Positions 1-8,719 of a stretch of DNA of 44,640 nucleotides are shown here, one piece after another (position 1 is the stretch's first letter; every line of letters starts with the position of its first letter). Below the pieces are notes generated by a model, which did no database searches, was not told the DNA's origin, and saw only the letters and a list, made by a program, of their open reading frames with translations. The position numbers and the translations under genes are program-made. The stretch is from Thermoplasmatota archaeon (GTDB taxonomy: Archaea > Thermoplasmatota > E2 > DHVEG-1): contig JAUWBM010000010.1 of NCBI GenBank assembly GCA_030601705.1, positions 1 to 44,640 of the forward strand. The letters are read 5' to 3'.

Positions 1-1065
1 AATAATTCTGAAGTAATTTTCAATTCAACCGATATTGCAGATAAATCTTATGGCTTAGATCAGGTCAAACAAAAAGAAGGGGTGGCATTAATTATAATCA
101 AACAGAATTTCTCTAGAGATATATTAAACGATACTCGTGGAGAAATTGACGTATATTGGATAATGAGGGGAGCAGGGCTGTTTGACACTATCTCATCAGA
201 AGTGGTAGAAGGACTAATTTCATCATTAAACAGAGAGATATCAAAAATCCTTATCGAAGACAATACAACTATTAATGCTAGTATTGCTTTATGGCCTACA
301 TCAAGAATAGATACTACATATTTTAAAGATAAAGAAATTGGACTTTCCCCTGGAACAATTACTGGTATGTTGTCTTCCCAATCATTATTCATGCCGATTG
401 TAATCATGATGTTGATAATCTTCGCAGGGCAAATGGTTATTTCATCAATGGCTCTCGAAAAAGAAAACAAAACATTAGAAACACTGCTTACTCTTCCAGT
501 AAAACGAACAAGTATTGTTACAGGAAAGATTGCGGCAAGCGCATTTATTGGGCTGCTTTTTGCAGTGATATACATGCTTGGTATGAGGAATTATTTTCAA
601 GGATTCCAGATGTCAGAGGAATTGAATTTAGCAGATTATGGACTTATATTAACCACACAAGATTTTGTTTTAGTTGGAATATCTTTATTTATTACATTAA
701 TTTCAGCTCTCGCTCTATGTATGTTGCTGGGAACATTCGCAAAGAACTACAAGAGCGCACAGACTCTTGTATTTCCAGTGACTATGCTTGCAATGATACC
801 AATGTTCATAACAATGTTCGCTGATTTTGATACCTTACCTCTTGTTTTGAAAGGTTTGCTTTTTGCAATACCATTTTCACATCCAATGATGGCGACACGT
901 GCACTCATCTTCAATGACTACCTGCTTGTCATTGGTGGTATTATTTATGTATCAATATTTGCAGCTGTAACAATAAGTATTGTCGTATGGGTGTTTAAAA
1001 CAGATAGACTCCTTACGGGAAGTACTCGAAGGAAAAAAATTTGGATGTTTAGAAAAAGAATCTAA
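1..1065 (+). CDS. ABC-2 type transporter permease, 3' part (partial)
   Basis: The reading frame is open from the first base of the window, so this is the C-terminal part of a gene that begins upstream. After an extracytoplasmic segment of about 120 residues, with no membrane-like stretch, it has hydrophobic segments typical of ABC-2 permeases of the NatB type. The conserved stretch reading EKENKTLETLLTLPVKRT is the usual cytoplasmic coupling region after the second transmembrane helix. Further helices follow near codons 180-200, 220-245, 265-285 and 315-335. These proteins form the membrane channel of ABC exporters for sodium, drugs or unknown substrates, and the ATPase partner is probably encoded upstream outside the window. 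The end is a TAA followed by a T-rich stretch at about 1082-1100. Family assignment is firm; the substrate is unknown. Confidence 0.85.
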   Translation, partial: NNSEVIFNSTDIADKSYGLDQVKQKEGVALIIIKQNFSRDILNDTRGEIDVYWIMRGAGLFDTISSEVVEGLISSLNREISKILIEDNTTINASIALWPTSRIDTTYFKDKEIGLSPGTITGMLSSQSLFMPIVIMMLIIFAGQMVISSMALEKENKTLETLLTLPVKRTSIVTGKIAASAFIGLLFAVIYMLGMRNYFQGFQMSEELNLADYGLILTTQDFVLVGISLFITLISALALCMLLGTFAKNYKSAQTLVFPVTMLAMIPMFITMFADFDTLPLVLKGLLFAIPFSHPMMATRALIFNDYLLVIGGIIYVSIFAAVTISIVVWVFKTDRLLTGSTRRKKIWMFRKRI

Positions 1066-1214
1066 AAGTTCTGTACGATATCTCTTTTTTTCATTTTTTT
1101 ATTAAACATAAGATAATAATTGGGAGACCACTTGTTTTTGGGTGGAAAGCTTTATATCTAAAACAAATATTTAAATATTAATATTTACTTAAATTATGTG
1201 TTTGGGGGAAAATC

Positions 1215-1775
1215 ATGAAAAAGAAAATAATTGGAATGTTTGTAATAGCATTGATAATGACAAGCTTTCTTGTTGGCATAGTTACTGCTAAAGATAGCTT
1301 AATTCCTGCTGAGGAAATAGATATTAAAGGTAAGATACCTGAAAAATGTTTAGAATTTCTTTCGAATAATGAAAACAAAACAGAGATTTCGACAGTTGGT
1401 CCTATTTCACCATTTTTAAATGCCGCTGAGATTACTCTAATTGACGGGCCATTTTTGAAGATTGCACTGATAGAAATGATTCTTGGTACCAGAAGCTACC
1501 ATTTTATATTTCCCAATATTTCTATCAATGTTAAAGATCTTGCTTTCTCAGTGAAGTACACCAAAAATATTCCTCAATTACCAATTCTGAAAAGATTTTC
1601 GTACGTTACTTCTATAGTAGAAAACGAAAATGAAACGTCTTTTACTAAAAAACATACTGTAATAATAACAGGATTTGAAGGTGAATTTAGGTTGATAAGG
1701 ACGAAACCGATCAGATTATACCCTGCCCACTTTTGGTTTGCAGGGAGTTGCGAAGAAGTAATAGTTCTAACGTAA
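1215..1775 (+). CDS. Small secreted protein, function unknown
   Basis: This 186-residue protein starts with a clear Sec-type signal peptide: a KKK-rich N-terminus, a hydrophobic core at residues 8-23, and a likely cleavage after the TA of VGIVTAKD. The mature part has no motif I recognise. It contains two cysteines (one near residue 45, one near residue 179) and several N-glycosylation sequons such as NKT, NIS and NET. The ATG is preceded by a G-rich ribosome site at 1203-1207. A TATA-like element at 1169-1180 would place the transcript start just before that site. It stands alone between convergent neighbours. The signal peptide and sequons suggest an extracellular or surface-attached protein; I cannot name a function. 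Confidence 0.7.
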   Translation: MKKKIIGMFVIALIMTSFLVGIVTAKDSLIPAEEIDIKGKIPEKCLEFLSNNENKTEISTVGPISPFLNAAEITLIDGPFLKIALIEMILGTRSYHFIFPNISINVKDLAFSVKYTKNIPQLPILKRFSYVTSIVENENETSFTKKHTVIITGFEGEFRLIRTKPIRLYPAHFWFAGSCEEVIVLT

Positions 1776-2033
1776 AAAAATCAAAATACATCGTTTATAA
1801 ATCCAATTGCAGGGCAAGATAACTAGTTTATAACAATAGAAATTCAACAGCGTCTATCTTATATTTTTATTCCTGAAATGGTAAGTCAAACGAATTTTTA
1901 TTGAAATTGGAGCGGAAAAATAATGCTTGTTCATTTTCCATTACAGAAATGACGGGTTTTGCTCAATAACATGGTGTTTCATAGTCGTTTTCATGGCAAA
2001 TATCCAAGATGCATCATGGAATAGGCAAAATGG

Positions 2034-2231
2034 TTATTTTTTCTTGCGTGGTTTATAGATGTATAGTATTAATACCAGCATGGAAGTTCCAATTAAAAAT
2101 CCCAGAAGAATCCAAAAATCTTCACTTTCAGAAGTCAATGATTGATAAATTAATAAAATCATTATACTAAGATAGATTATGTAAGGTACAAGAAAAACCA
2201 CTAACGGAGTATCATTTTTACCAGGATTCAC
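2034..2231 (-). CDS. Small two-helix membrane protein
   Basis: This is a 65-residue ORF with two hydrophobic helices (about residues 9-29 and 39-58) joined by a short acidic loop (SESED) and ending in a basic KPRKKK tail. It starts at a GTG with no ribosome site. A weak TATA-like stretch lies about 20-27 nt upstream, so a leaderless transcript is possible. The next gene on the same strand (2304-2567) encodes a protein of the same design, so the two may be an old tandem duplication. No family recognised. The helices and basic tail make a real gene more likely than chance. Confidence 0.5.
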   Translation of the reverse strand: MNPGKNDTPLVVFLVPYIIYLSIMILLIYQSLTSESEDFWILLGFLIGTSMLVLILYIYKPRKKK

Positions 2232-2303
2232 ACAATACTAAATCTAATATTAAGCATATTAACATTTTTGGAGGGTGCAATGGAGACAGGAAAAATAAGA
2301 AAT

Positions 2304-2567
2304 CTAATTTTCTATATATTTTTTCCTTTCATACTCAAACACAGAATATCCGATCAATGTTAGAGCAGCAAATAAAATGCCTACTATCAAAGTCCAGAAC
2401 CACAATTCCATTGCCCCAGAATGCTCTATTGACCAGTACTGAATATAAAGAAAGAGAGATCCAACTCCAACAATTACCAAAGTTAGTAGAAACGTTTTCG
2501 TTTTATTCATTTTCTGATAGAATTTCTTCTCAGTTTCAATATGCCTTTTCTTATAATCTATCTGCAT
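2304..2567 (-). CDS. Small two-helix membrane protein
   Basis: This 87-residue protein has a charged N-terminal segment of about 25 residues (MQIDYKKRHIETEKKFYQK), two transmembrane helices (about residues 26-46 and 55-76) separated by a short loop, and a charged C-terminus (EYERKKYIEN). A TATA-like box at 2589-2595 is centred 25 nt before the ATG, which predicts a leaderless transcript. It is probably co-directional with the similar 65-residue protein downstream. No known domain is recognised. Topology and promoter spacing support it as a real gene. Confidence 0.55.
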   Translation of the reverse strand: MQIDYKKRHIETEKKFYQKMNKTKTFLLTLVIVGVGSLFLYIQYWSIEHSGAMELWFWTLIVGILFAALTLIGYSVFEYERKKYIEN

Positions 2568-2613
2568 CCTATCGCCAATTTATAAAATGTATAAATCTTA
2601 TTAACGGTTTTGG

Positions 2614-2740
2614 GTGCTTTTAATGAACGTAGCTCAACGGCACGGTCATAAGAACATTAACAGAACTGCAAACTATATTCATTTAGCAGAACAATGCTAT
2701 CAGCAAGATTCGATATCATGGCTAATAAACGTCCTCAGAT
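2614..2740 (+). pseudogene. Tyrosine recombinase (integrase) C-terminal remnant
   Basis: About 40 codons match the C-terminal active-site region of archaeal and XerA-type tyrosine recombinases. GHKNI (the box II histidine region) is followed by T..Y.HL, where the tyrosine is the position of the catalytic nucleophile. An in-frame stop lies at 2602-2604, only a few codons upstream, and no catalytic-domain sequence precedes it, so the rest of the gene is missing. Downstream the frame simply runs into the tRNA-Arg gene, so the longer open frame is not meaningful. The position 105 bp from two tRNA genes fits the remains of an element that integrated at a tRNA. This rests on a short motif, so confidence is moderate. 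Confidence 0.45.
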
Positions 2741-2844
2741 CAGGAATGAGAGGAAAGCGTAATTTAGCCTTTATTAAGTTAAGGGCGAATCAGCACAAAC
2801 TCGAAAATCGCTGTATTGATCAAAATTCCTCCCGTAAGAGGGTA

Positions 2845-2919
2845 CGGACGTGGCGGGATTCGAACCCGCGACCCCTGGCTTAGAAGGCCAGTGCCATATC
2901 CATGCTAGGCCACACGCCC
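2845..2919 (-). tRNA. tRNA-Arg (anticodon TCT)
   Basis: Read on the minus strand, GGGCGTG pairs with CACGTCC to give a 7-bp acceptor stem with one G-U pair. The anticodon stem CTGGC/GCCAG encloses CTTCTAA, so the anticodon is TCT. The T arm is GCGGG-TTCGAAT-CCCGC. CCA is not encoded. It lies 14 nt downstream of tRNA-Ser on the same strand and is probably cotranscribed with it. Confidence 0.95.
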
Positions 2920-2933
2920 AATAACTGACAGAG

Positions 2934-3021
2934 CGCTGAGGGGGAGATTCGAACTCCCGATCCCCTTGCGGAGAACCGGCTCTCAAGGCCGGCGCGGTAG
3001 GCCGGGCTTTGCTACCTCAGC
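2934..3021 (-). tRNA. tRNA-Ser (anticodon TGA)
   Basis: This is an 88-nt tRNA with acceptor GCTGAGG/CCTCAGC, anticodon stem CCGGC/GCCGG around CTTGAGA (anticodon TGA), a long class II variable arm, and T arm GGGAG-TTCGAAT-CTCCC. The discriminator base is G, as expected for serine tRNAs, and CCA is not encoded. It lies just downstream of rps10, a common archaeal arrangement. Confidence 0.95.
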
Positions 3022-3055
3022 ATACTATTTCGTATATACCTCTGTATATTGTCAA

Positions 3056-3065
3056 TTAATATAAA
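3056..3065 (-). promoter_or_regulatory. Probable TATA box for the tRNA-Ser/tRNA-Arg pair
   Basis: On the minus strand this reads TTTATATTAA. It is centred about 40 nt before the tRNA-Ser 5' end, so a start site about 25 nt downstream would leave a leader of roughly 15 nt. Inferred from spacing and composition only. Confidence 0.45.
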
Positions 3066-3095
3066 GTGTATTAGGGATTAATAAAAAGAGTTTTT

Positions 3096-3410
3096 CTAAG
3101 ACTTTAAAACAATCTCAATATGGACGCCGTCAGGCACCTGTATACGCATGAGTTGTCGAAGTACTCTGTCACTTGCATCCAAATCAATAAGTCTTTTATG
3201 GATTCTCATTTCCCAGCGGTCCCAAGTCTCTGTTCCTTCTCCATCGGGAGATTTTCTACATGGAACTTTGAGATGTTTTGTTGGCAATGGAACAGGTCCA
3301 CGTAGTGCCACACCGGTCCTTTCCGCAATCATCTTTATTTGATTACAAACTTCCTCAAGTTTTTTTGATTCCGTACTGGTAAGTGATATCCGTGCTTTCT
3401 GCGCTGGCAT
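3096..3410 (-). CDS. rps10: Small ribosomal subunit protein uS10
   Basis: This is the 104-residue archaeal uS10, a component of the head of the 30S subunit. Recognisable family sequence includes GPVPLPTK, the [12 protein letters not shown] segment and the C-terminal [11 protein letters not shown]. Length is normal for archaea. It starts at an ATG with an AAGGAG ribosome site about 9 nt upstream. It lies 47 nt downstream of tuf on the same strand, the usual archaeal tuf-rps10 order, so the two are almost certainly one transcript. Confidence 0.97.
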   Translation of the reverse strand: MPAQKARISLTSTESKKLEEVCNQIKMIAERTGVALRGPVPLPTKHLKVPCRKSPDGEGTETWDRWEMRIHKRLIDLDASDRVLRQLMRIQVPDGVHIEIVLKS

Positions 3411-3457
3411 TCTTTGTGCTCCTTATTTTTATGCTGAAATAAAAAAGAAAAAGAAGC

Positions 3458-4741
3458 TTATTTTGCTTCCTCTACTTCTAAACAAACACCGGCAGCTACA
3501 GTTTGTCCCATATCTCTAATGGCAAATCTTCCAAGTTGTGGAATTTTCTTTGAGGGTTCAATAACCATTGGTCGAGTTGGCACAATCTTTACTATTGCTG
3601 CATCACCGGTCTTAATAAAGTCGGGGTTTTCCTCTTTTACAGTACCGGTTTTAGGGTCAAGTTTCTTTTGTATCTCTTCAAATCTGCAAGCTACCTGTGA
3701 AGTATAACAGTGGAATACTGGTGTGTATCCTTTCGTTATTACAGACGGGTGGTTTAACACCATAATCTGCGCAGTAAATGATTTTGCGACTGTTGGTGGA
3801 TCATTTGGTGGCCCAGCAACATCACCTCTTCTAATGTCATTTCTGTTAACACCCCTTAAGTTCACGCCGACATTGTCACCAGGTACTGCTTGAGATATTT
3901 GTTCATGGTGCATCTCAATGGTTTTGACTTCTCCGTTTACTCCGCCAGGTTTTGTACTTGGTTTGAAAATAAGTTGTTGTCCAGGTTTCATAACTCCACA
4001 TTCTATTTTTCCAACAGGAACTGTACCGACACCCTTTATAGTATAAACATCTTGAATTGGCCATCTGAGGGGCAGCTGGGTCGGTTTTTCAGGAATAATA
4101 AAGTTGTCAATTGCTTTTAGAATGGTGCCTCCACTCCACCAGTCAATTTTACCTTTTTCCTTGATGTTGTCACCGATATATGCGGATATTGGAACATATT
4201 GTAGTTGGTCCTCTTTGTAACCAACACTTTTTGCAAGTTTTTCAATCTCGTCTTTTACAATCTCATATCTGCTTTTATCGTAGGCTGGTTTTGTATCATC
4301 CATTTTATTGATTGCAATGACCATCTGTTTAACACCAAGAGTTCTTGCAAGAAACATATGTTCTTTTGTCTGAGCCATTATTCCCTCTGGGGCCGCTACA
4401 ACAAGAATCGCGGCATCAGCCTGCGATGTTCCCGTGATCATATTCTTTACAAAGTCTCTGTGACCAGGAGCATCAATAATTGTGATATAGAATTTATCCG
4501 TATCAAATCGTTTGTGGGCTACATCTATTGTAAGTCCTCTCTCCCTCTCCTCTTTCAAATTATCAAATATCCATGCGAGAGCGAAAGTTCCTTTCCCTTT
4601 TGCCTTTGCCTCTTCTTTATATTTTTCGACCATGTGTGCAGGGAACTGTCCAGTTTGAAGCAATATCTGTCCAACTAGCGTTGATTTTCCGTGATCGACA
4701 TGACCGATAATTACCATATTCATGTGTGGCTTATCTGCCAT
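3458..4741 (-). CDS. tuf: Translation elongation factor 1-alpha (EF-1A/EF-Tu)
   Basis: This 427-residue GTPase delivers aminoacyl-tRNA to the ribosome. Near the N-terminus is the P-loop GHVDHGKST, then the switch II motif [15 protein letters not shown], then NKMD for guanine recognition. The two C-terminal beta-barrel domains follow with typical sequence ([27 protein letters not shown]). Length is normal for archaeal EF-1A. The ATG is preceded by GGAGGT at 9 nt. TATA-like stretches lie upstream at about 4770-4785 and 4838-4848. rps10 follows 47 nt downstream. Confidence 0.98.
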   Translation of the reverse strand: MADKPHMNMVIIGHVDHGKSTLVGQILLQTGQFPAHMVEKYKEEAKAKGKGTFALAWIFDNLKEERERGLTIDVAHKRFDTDKFYITIIDAPGHRDFVKNMITGTSQADAAILVVAAPEGIMAQTKEHMFLARTLGVKQMVIAINKMDDTKPAYDKSRYEIVKDEIEKLAKSVGYKEDQLQYVPISAYIGDNIKEKGKIDWWSGGTILKAIDNFIIPEKPTQLPLRWPIQDVYTIKGVGTVPVGKIECGVMKPGQQLIFKPSTKPGGVNGEVKTIEMHHEQISQAVPGDNVGVNLRGVNRNDIRRGDVAGPPNDPPTVAKSFTAQIMVLNHPSVITKGYTPVFHCYTSQVACRFEEIQKKLDPKTGTVKEENPDFIKTGDAAIVKIVPTRPMVIEPSKKIPQLGRFAIRDMGQTVAAGVCLEVEEAK

Positions 4742-4881
4742 AATTTTACCTCCATTTAACTACATTTCAATTTAGTATTTATTCTTTTTCATACTCTTTT
4801 TTCTTTTACAGGGTTTGATAGCGTATACTCTTCTTATTTATAAGATTTTACCTAACAGTTATAGTGTTATGTTGTTGAAAA

Positions 4882-6273
4882 CTATGATGTAGTCATACTC
4901 TGGATCATGTCTTCCACTATTTTTTTGTAAGTAGATGCCAACTGCTCCGCCTGATGCTTATCTTTTGATTCAGCATATACTCTAAAAATAGGTTCTGTTC
5001 CAGAAGGTCGCATCAAAATCCATCCACCTTTTACATAAAGCTTGACACCATCGGTCTCATCAATTTTTATGACATCCCCGTTGTCCTTAACTTTAGAAAC
5101 TAATGCTCTCATAACCGCCTCTTTTTTATCATTTGGGCATGCCATCTTTGTTTTATATACTTCGTAAATTGGTAACTCTGCAATTAATTCAGACAATGGT
5201 CTCTTTTTCTTTGCGAGTATTTCAAGTATCTTTGCAAGAGACATCGCCGAATCGCGGCAATATTGTAATTCAGGGAAAATAAGACCGCCGTTTTCTTCTC
5301 CGCCAAACACTGCATTTTTCTCCATCATCTCTCTTGCTACAATAGGCGATCCAACTCGTGTGTATATCACCTCTCCCCCACTATCTTGTATAGTGTCTTC
5401 AAAACAGGTCGATGTTGTCACAGGTGTAACTGATATACCTCCCTTCGTCTCCTCAGTTATATATTTTCCTGCAAGGGAGAGTGTTTTATCACCCCATATA
5501 TACGTTCCATTCTCATCGATAAATATGGCTCGATCTGCATCTCCATCTTGAGCCATACCAAAAGACACATCTGATTCCTTTACAGTTTTCATGAGATCGC
5601 CAAGATTTTCGGGAAGGGGCTCTGAATTGTGCCCAGGAAATGTTCCATCGAGTTTACAGTAGAGCTCAGTAACTCTGCAGCCTAATTTTTCAAGAAGAAT
5701 CGGAGTAACTACACAACCTGCTCCATTTCCACAATCAAGGACAACATGAAATTGTTGTTTTCTTATGAGATCAACATCAACAGTTGACAAAATTCCATTT
5801 ATGTAGAGATCAATGGCTTCATCCCAAGTTGAATGTTTTCCAACATCTCTCCAATCTGCCAGTGAGAAGTTTTTTTCGAAATAGATCTTCTCTATTGCTT
5901 CTTCTACATCTTTAGAAAATTCTGTTCCGTCACTGGCGACTCCTTTGATGCCATTAAAATGGGGAGGGTTATGAGAAGCTGTAATTATTACGCCTGAATC
6001 GAAATCTTTTTCTTTAACCGTGTACTGTAATGTAGGTGTAGGCACTAAACCTACATCAATAACATCACATCCTGTCGAAAGTAGTCCAGAAGTAATTGCA
6101 GCATTTAACATATCATTTGACAATCTTGCATCTGTTCCTATAGCGATCTTTGGTCTTGCAATAGTCTTTTTTAAAAGCGTACCCCATGCTTTACCAATCC
6201 CAAGGGCAAGCTCGCAGTTCATATCCTCATTAACAACGCCTCTTATGCCATTTGTACCGAATAATTTTGTCAT
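4882..6273 (-). CDS. glmM: Phosphoglucosamine/phosphohexomutase
   Basis: This is a 463-residue alpha-D-phosphohexomutase that interconverts hexosamine or hexose 6- and 1-phosphates. It shows FGTNGIRG at the N-terminus, the catalytic phosphoserine motif TASHNPP with Ser100, the metal loop DGDADRA, the sugar-binding GGEENGG, and the C-terminal phosphate loop RPSGTEP. The first three fit the archaeal phosphoglucosamine mutase group best, but phosphomannomutase or mixed activity cannot be excluded from sequence alone. The sugar nucleotidyltransferase upstream (54 nt gap, same strand) is a natural partner: mutase makes the 1-phosphate and the transferase activates it for glycan synthesis. Confidence 0.88.
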   Translation of the reverse strand: MTKLFGTNGIRGVVNEDMNCELALGIGKAWGTLLKKTIARPKIAIGTDARLSNDMLNAAITSGLLSTGCDVIDVGLVPTPTLQYTVKEKDFDSGVIITASHNPPHFNGIKGVASDGTEFSKDVEEAIEKIYFEKNFSLADWRDVGKHSTWDEAIDLYINGILSTVDVDLIRKQQFHVVLDCGNGAGCVVTPILLEKLGCRVTELYCKLDGTFPGHNSEPLPENLGDLMKTVKESDVSFGMAQDGDADRAIFIDENGTYIWGDKTLSLAGKYITEETKGGISVTPVTTSTCFEDTIQDSGGEVIYTRVGSPIVAREMMEKNAVFGGEENGGLIFPELQYCRDSAMSLAKILEILAKKKRPLSELIAELPIYEVYKTKMACPNDKKEAVMRALVSKVKDNGDVIKIDETDGVKLYVKGGWILMRPSGTEPIFRVYAESKDKHQAEQLASTYKKIVEDMIQSMTTS

Positions 6274-6327
6274 CTAAAACACCCACAAAATTGCATAACT
6301 TAACACCTCATATAGATTTTATCATGT

Positions 6328-7356
6328 TTATTCCCCTATTACATTGCCTATCTGTTTTTTTGGATATCCGTGAGGAACAGGTTGGTTCCAAACCATCTTA
6401 TTATCTAAAACTATATTTTCAACAATTATTTCATTGTCACCAACAACTGTATTTGTAAGACGAGAACAATCATTTATTTTACAATTTTCTCCAATTACAC
6501 AGTTATTCAATACTGCTCTTTTTCCAATTTTTACATTGTCAAAAACAATTGTAGATTCCAAGTTTGAATTTTCTCCAATAAAAACATTATTTCCAATGCA
6601 AGACTCAGAAAGTTTTCCATTGATTTCACAAGTATTTCCTTTAGAGTATTCCAACTGTTGATTCTTCAGAAGGAATTTGTGGACATCAATATAGCTTTGT
6701 ATTCTACCTACATCTGTCCAGTACCCTTTAAACTCAAAACCGAAAAATTTCCGGGTATCATTAATAATTTGGGGAAATATCTCTTTCTCCATAGAAACTA
6801 AACGTCCTGTTTCTATATAGTCCAAAACCTCTGGTTCTAAAAAATAGGCACCTGCATTTATAAGATTTGATGGTGCATCTTCGGGTTTTGGTTTTTCTAC
6901 AAAACCAATTACATTTCCATCGTCCTTCATATCTACTACACCAAATTCAGAAACATTTTTTACAGGCCACAGAGAAATTGTAGAAACAGCGTTTTTCTTT
7001 TCATGAAAATCTATCATGTCATCAAGATTTAAAGAACAGATAATATCAGCATTTAATACGAAAAATGGTCCTGTGATATGCTTTTCCGCAAATTTTACAG
7101 CACCACCGGTTCCCAAAGGCTCTGGTTCATCGTTTACTATTATCTCTTTTCCAAAGTCATTATTTTTAAGATGCTTTTCAATCTGATCTTTTCTATAGTT
7201 TACAGCCAAAATAACCTTATCAACTTCTTTGGGCAACATAGAAATCAAATAGAAAACCATGGGTTTGTTTAGTATGGGCAGTAGAGCTTTTGCTCTTGTA
7301 TATGTTAGTGGTCTAAGTCTAGTTCCAAATCCACCTGCGAGAATAATTGCTTCCAT
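6328..7356 (-). CDS. Sugar-1-phosphate nucleotidyltransferase with beta-helix tail
   Basis: This 342-residue enzyme has an N-terminal nucleotidyltransferase fold with the signature LAGGFGTRLRPLT, the LGTGGAV nucleotide contact, the metal-binding region NADI and the VEKP motif. The C-terminal third (about residues 230-330) is a left-handed parallel beta-helix with hexapeptide-type repeats (IGNNVFIGENS, VKIGKRAVLNNCVIG). It resembles archaeal mannose-1-phosphate guanylyltransferase and GlmU-like proteins. The hexosamine-type mutase next door makes a UDP-GlcNAc or GDP-sugar role equally plausible. I see no acetyltransferase signature. It is probably the first gene of a two-gene operon with glmM. 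Confidence 0.85.
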   Translation of the reverse strand: MEAIILAGGFGTRLRPLTYTRAKALLPILNKPMVFYLISMLPKEVDKVILAVNYRKDQIEKHLKNNDFGKEIIVNDEPEPLGTGGAVKFAEKHITGPFFVLNADIICSLNLDDMIDFHEKKNAVSTISLWPVKNVSEFGVVDMKDDGNVIGFVEKPKPEDAPSNLINAGAYFLEPEVLDYIETGRLVSMEKEIFPQIINDTRKFFGFEFKGYWTDVGRIQSYIDVHKFLLKNQQLEYSKGNTCEINGKLSESCIGNNVFIGENSNLESTIVFDNVKIGKRAVLNNCVIGENCKINDCSRLTNTVVGDNEIIVENIVLDNKMVWNQPVPHGYPKKQIGNVIGE

Positions 7357-7472
7357 ATTTTTTCTCCGATACCGTTATTGTGAAGCCATGAAATAGTTTT
7401 TTGCATATTAAATTTCACATTCCAAAATTTAACATAGTTGAAATTTTAACTGGGGGGACATAGAAACTAATT

Positions 7473-7480
7473 TATATTAT
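7473..7480 (+). promoter_or_regulatory. Probable TATA box for the caspase-fold peptidase gene
   Basis: This TTATATTA-type element is centred about 24 nt before a GGGAG ribosome site at 7500-7504, so the transcript would begin essentially at that site with a leader of about 10 nt. Inferred from spacing. Confidence 0.4.
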
Positions 7481-7509
7481 TAGTACTATCTATATAACGG
7501 GAGTTAAAA

Positions 7510-8448
7510 ATGAAAGGTACTGCTAATATGAAATTTACGATGATAGCGATTATTTGCATAGCGCTACTTGTTTCACCTGTTTGCAACGCAGGATTAAATA
7601 CAAAGGAAACAACAAAGAGAAATAACAAAATAGATGTGCAAAAATTAACTGATAGTCAGGAAGTTGCAGGAACAGAATACTGGGCATTGCTTTTTGCGGT
7701 TGGGGTCTATAAAAATAATCCACATCAAGATCGCCCGTCAATGCTTGAGGCTGTCGATGATCTGTACGATGTACTTCTTGATTCACCCCAATGGCAGGCA
7801 GATCACATCCATAAAGTTACTGCTAGTGAGGCTACTGGTCGTAGGCTTATACAGGAACTCATTTGGTTGATCCAAAATGAAGATAGCGACGATATGTCAC
7901 TTATATATTTAACAACACATGGGGGCCCATTAAAAAATCCCAGTGGTTATCCTGTAGATCTTCCACCAAAAGACGAGAGCGATGGTGCGGACGAAATCCT
8001 TGTTATGTATGACGGTTTTGATAAATGGTATGCGTTTATTTGGGATGATCTATTGAACTTTTTCCTTAGTTTATTGCAATCACAAGGAGTCTGTCTTATT
8101 GTAGATAGTTGTTTTAGTGGCGGATTCAATGATTACCCAATGTTTGAAGGATCTATACAAGAGGAATATACTGCTGAAACTTTTACTCAAGGTTTTATAG
8201 AGGATTTTGCAACACAAGGTAGAGTCGTCTTGATGTCTTGTAGAGAAGATGAGGTATCCTATGGATCAGACTTTTCAGATTTATTAATAAACGGATTCAC
8301 GGGATGGGCCGATTTCTTTGGAAATGGTGATGGAATAAACTCTGCGGAAGAAGCTTTTACTTTTGCAGAGTTTTGGTTAAACATGGCTGGCCAGCAGCAT
8401 CCTACGATACTTGATCTTTATTCTGGAGAGTTTCCGGTAACTTCTTAA
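7510..8448 (+). CDS. Secreted clan CD (caspase/legumain-like) cysteine peptidase
   Basis: This 312-residue protein has an N-terminal signal peptide (hydrophobic core about residues 10-22, cleavage near VCNAG). The core has the clan CD architecture: LLFAVGVYKN in the first strand, the catalytic histidine in YLTTHGGP (His137), then the catalytic cysteine in LIVDSCFSGGF (Cys201). The order and spacing match legumain (C13) and caspase-like (C14) peptidases. The conserved aspartate before the cysteine and the SCREDE segment about 30 residues later also fit. Such enzymes usually cut after Asn, Asp or basic residues; specificity cannot be read here. It is monocistronic, with an ATG behind GGGAG; M7 is an alternative start. 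A role in surface protein processing is inference from secretion. Confidence 0.78.
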   Translation: MKGTANMKFTMIAIICIALLVSPVCNAGLNTKETTKRNNKIDVQKLTDSQEVAGTEYWALLFAVGVYKNNPHQDRPSMLEAVDDLYDVLLDSPQWQADHIHKVTASEATGRRLIQELIWLIQNEDSDDMSLIYLTTHGGPLKNPSGYPVDLPPKDESDGADEILVMYDGFDKWYAFIWDDLLNFFLSLLQSQGVCLIVDSCFSGGFNDYPMFEGSIQEEYTAETFTQGFIEDFATQGRVVLMSCREDEVSYGSDFSDLLINGFTGWADFFGNGDGINSAEEAFTFAEFWLNMAGQQHPTILDLYSGEFPVTS

Positions 8449-8623
8449 AAAAAGAATTTATATAAATAAAAACCATCGAATAACATATTTTAATATTTTT
8501 AGTGTAAATTATTTCAAATCATTTGACAAATAGGCAATGAAACATTTAAAAACCACTAGAAATTCTGAGATTGCACGACATAGAACAGACAAGCAATTTT
8601 ACCCATAAAAAGTGCAATTAAAA

Positions 8624-8696
8624 GGGCTCGTGGTCTAGTGGTTATGACGTCGCCTTGACATGGCGGAGGTCGAGAGTTCAAATCTCTCCGAGCCCA
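8624..8696 (+). tRNA. tRNA-Val (anticodon GAC)
   Basis: This is a 73-nt cloverleaf with acceptor GGGCTCG/CGAGCCC, anticodon stem TCGCC/GGCGG around TTGACAT (anticodon GAC), T arm GAGAG-TTCAAAT-CTCTC, and discriminator A. CCA is not encoded, and a short T run follows at 8698-8701. An ATTTAAAA stretch near 8544-8551 may be its TATA box. Confidence 0.95.
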
Positions 8697-8719
8697 CTTT
8701 TAAGCATGACTTTTTTAGA

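Noticed and set aside
2740..2883. Continuation of the recombinase reading frame through the tRNA-Arg region
   Set aside because: The frame runs on only because no stop occurs before the tRNA gene; no further recombinase similarity is seen and the tRNA is clear.
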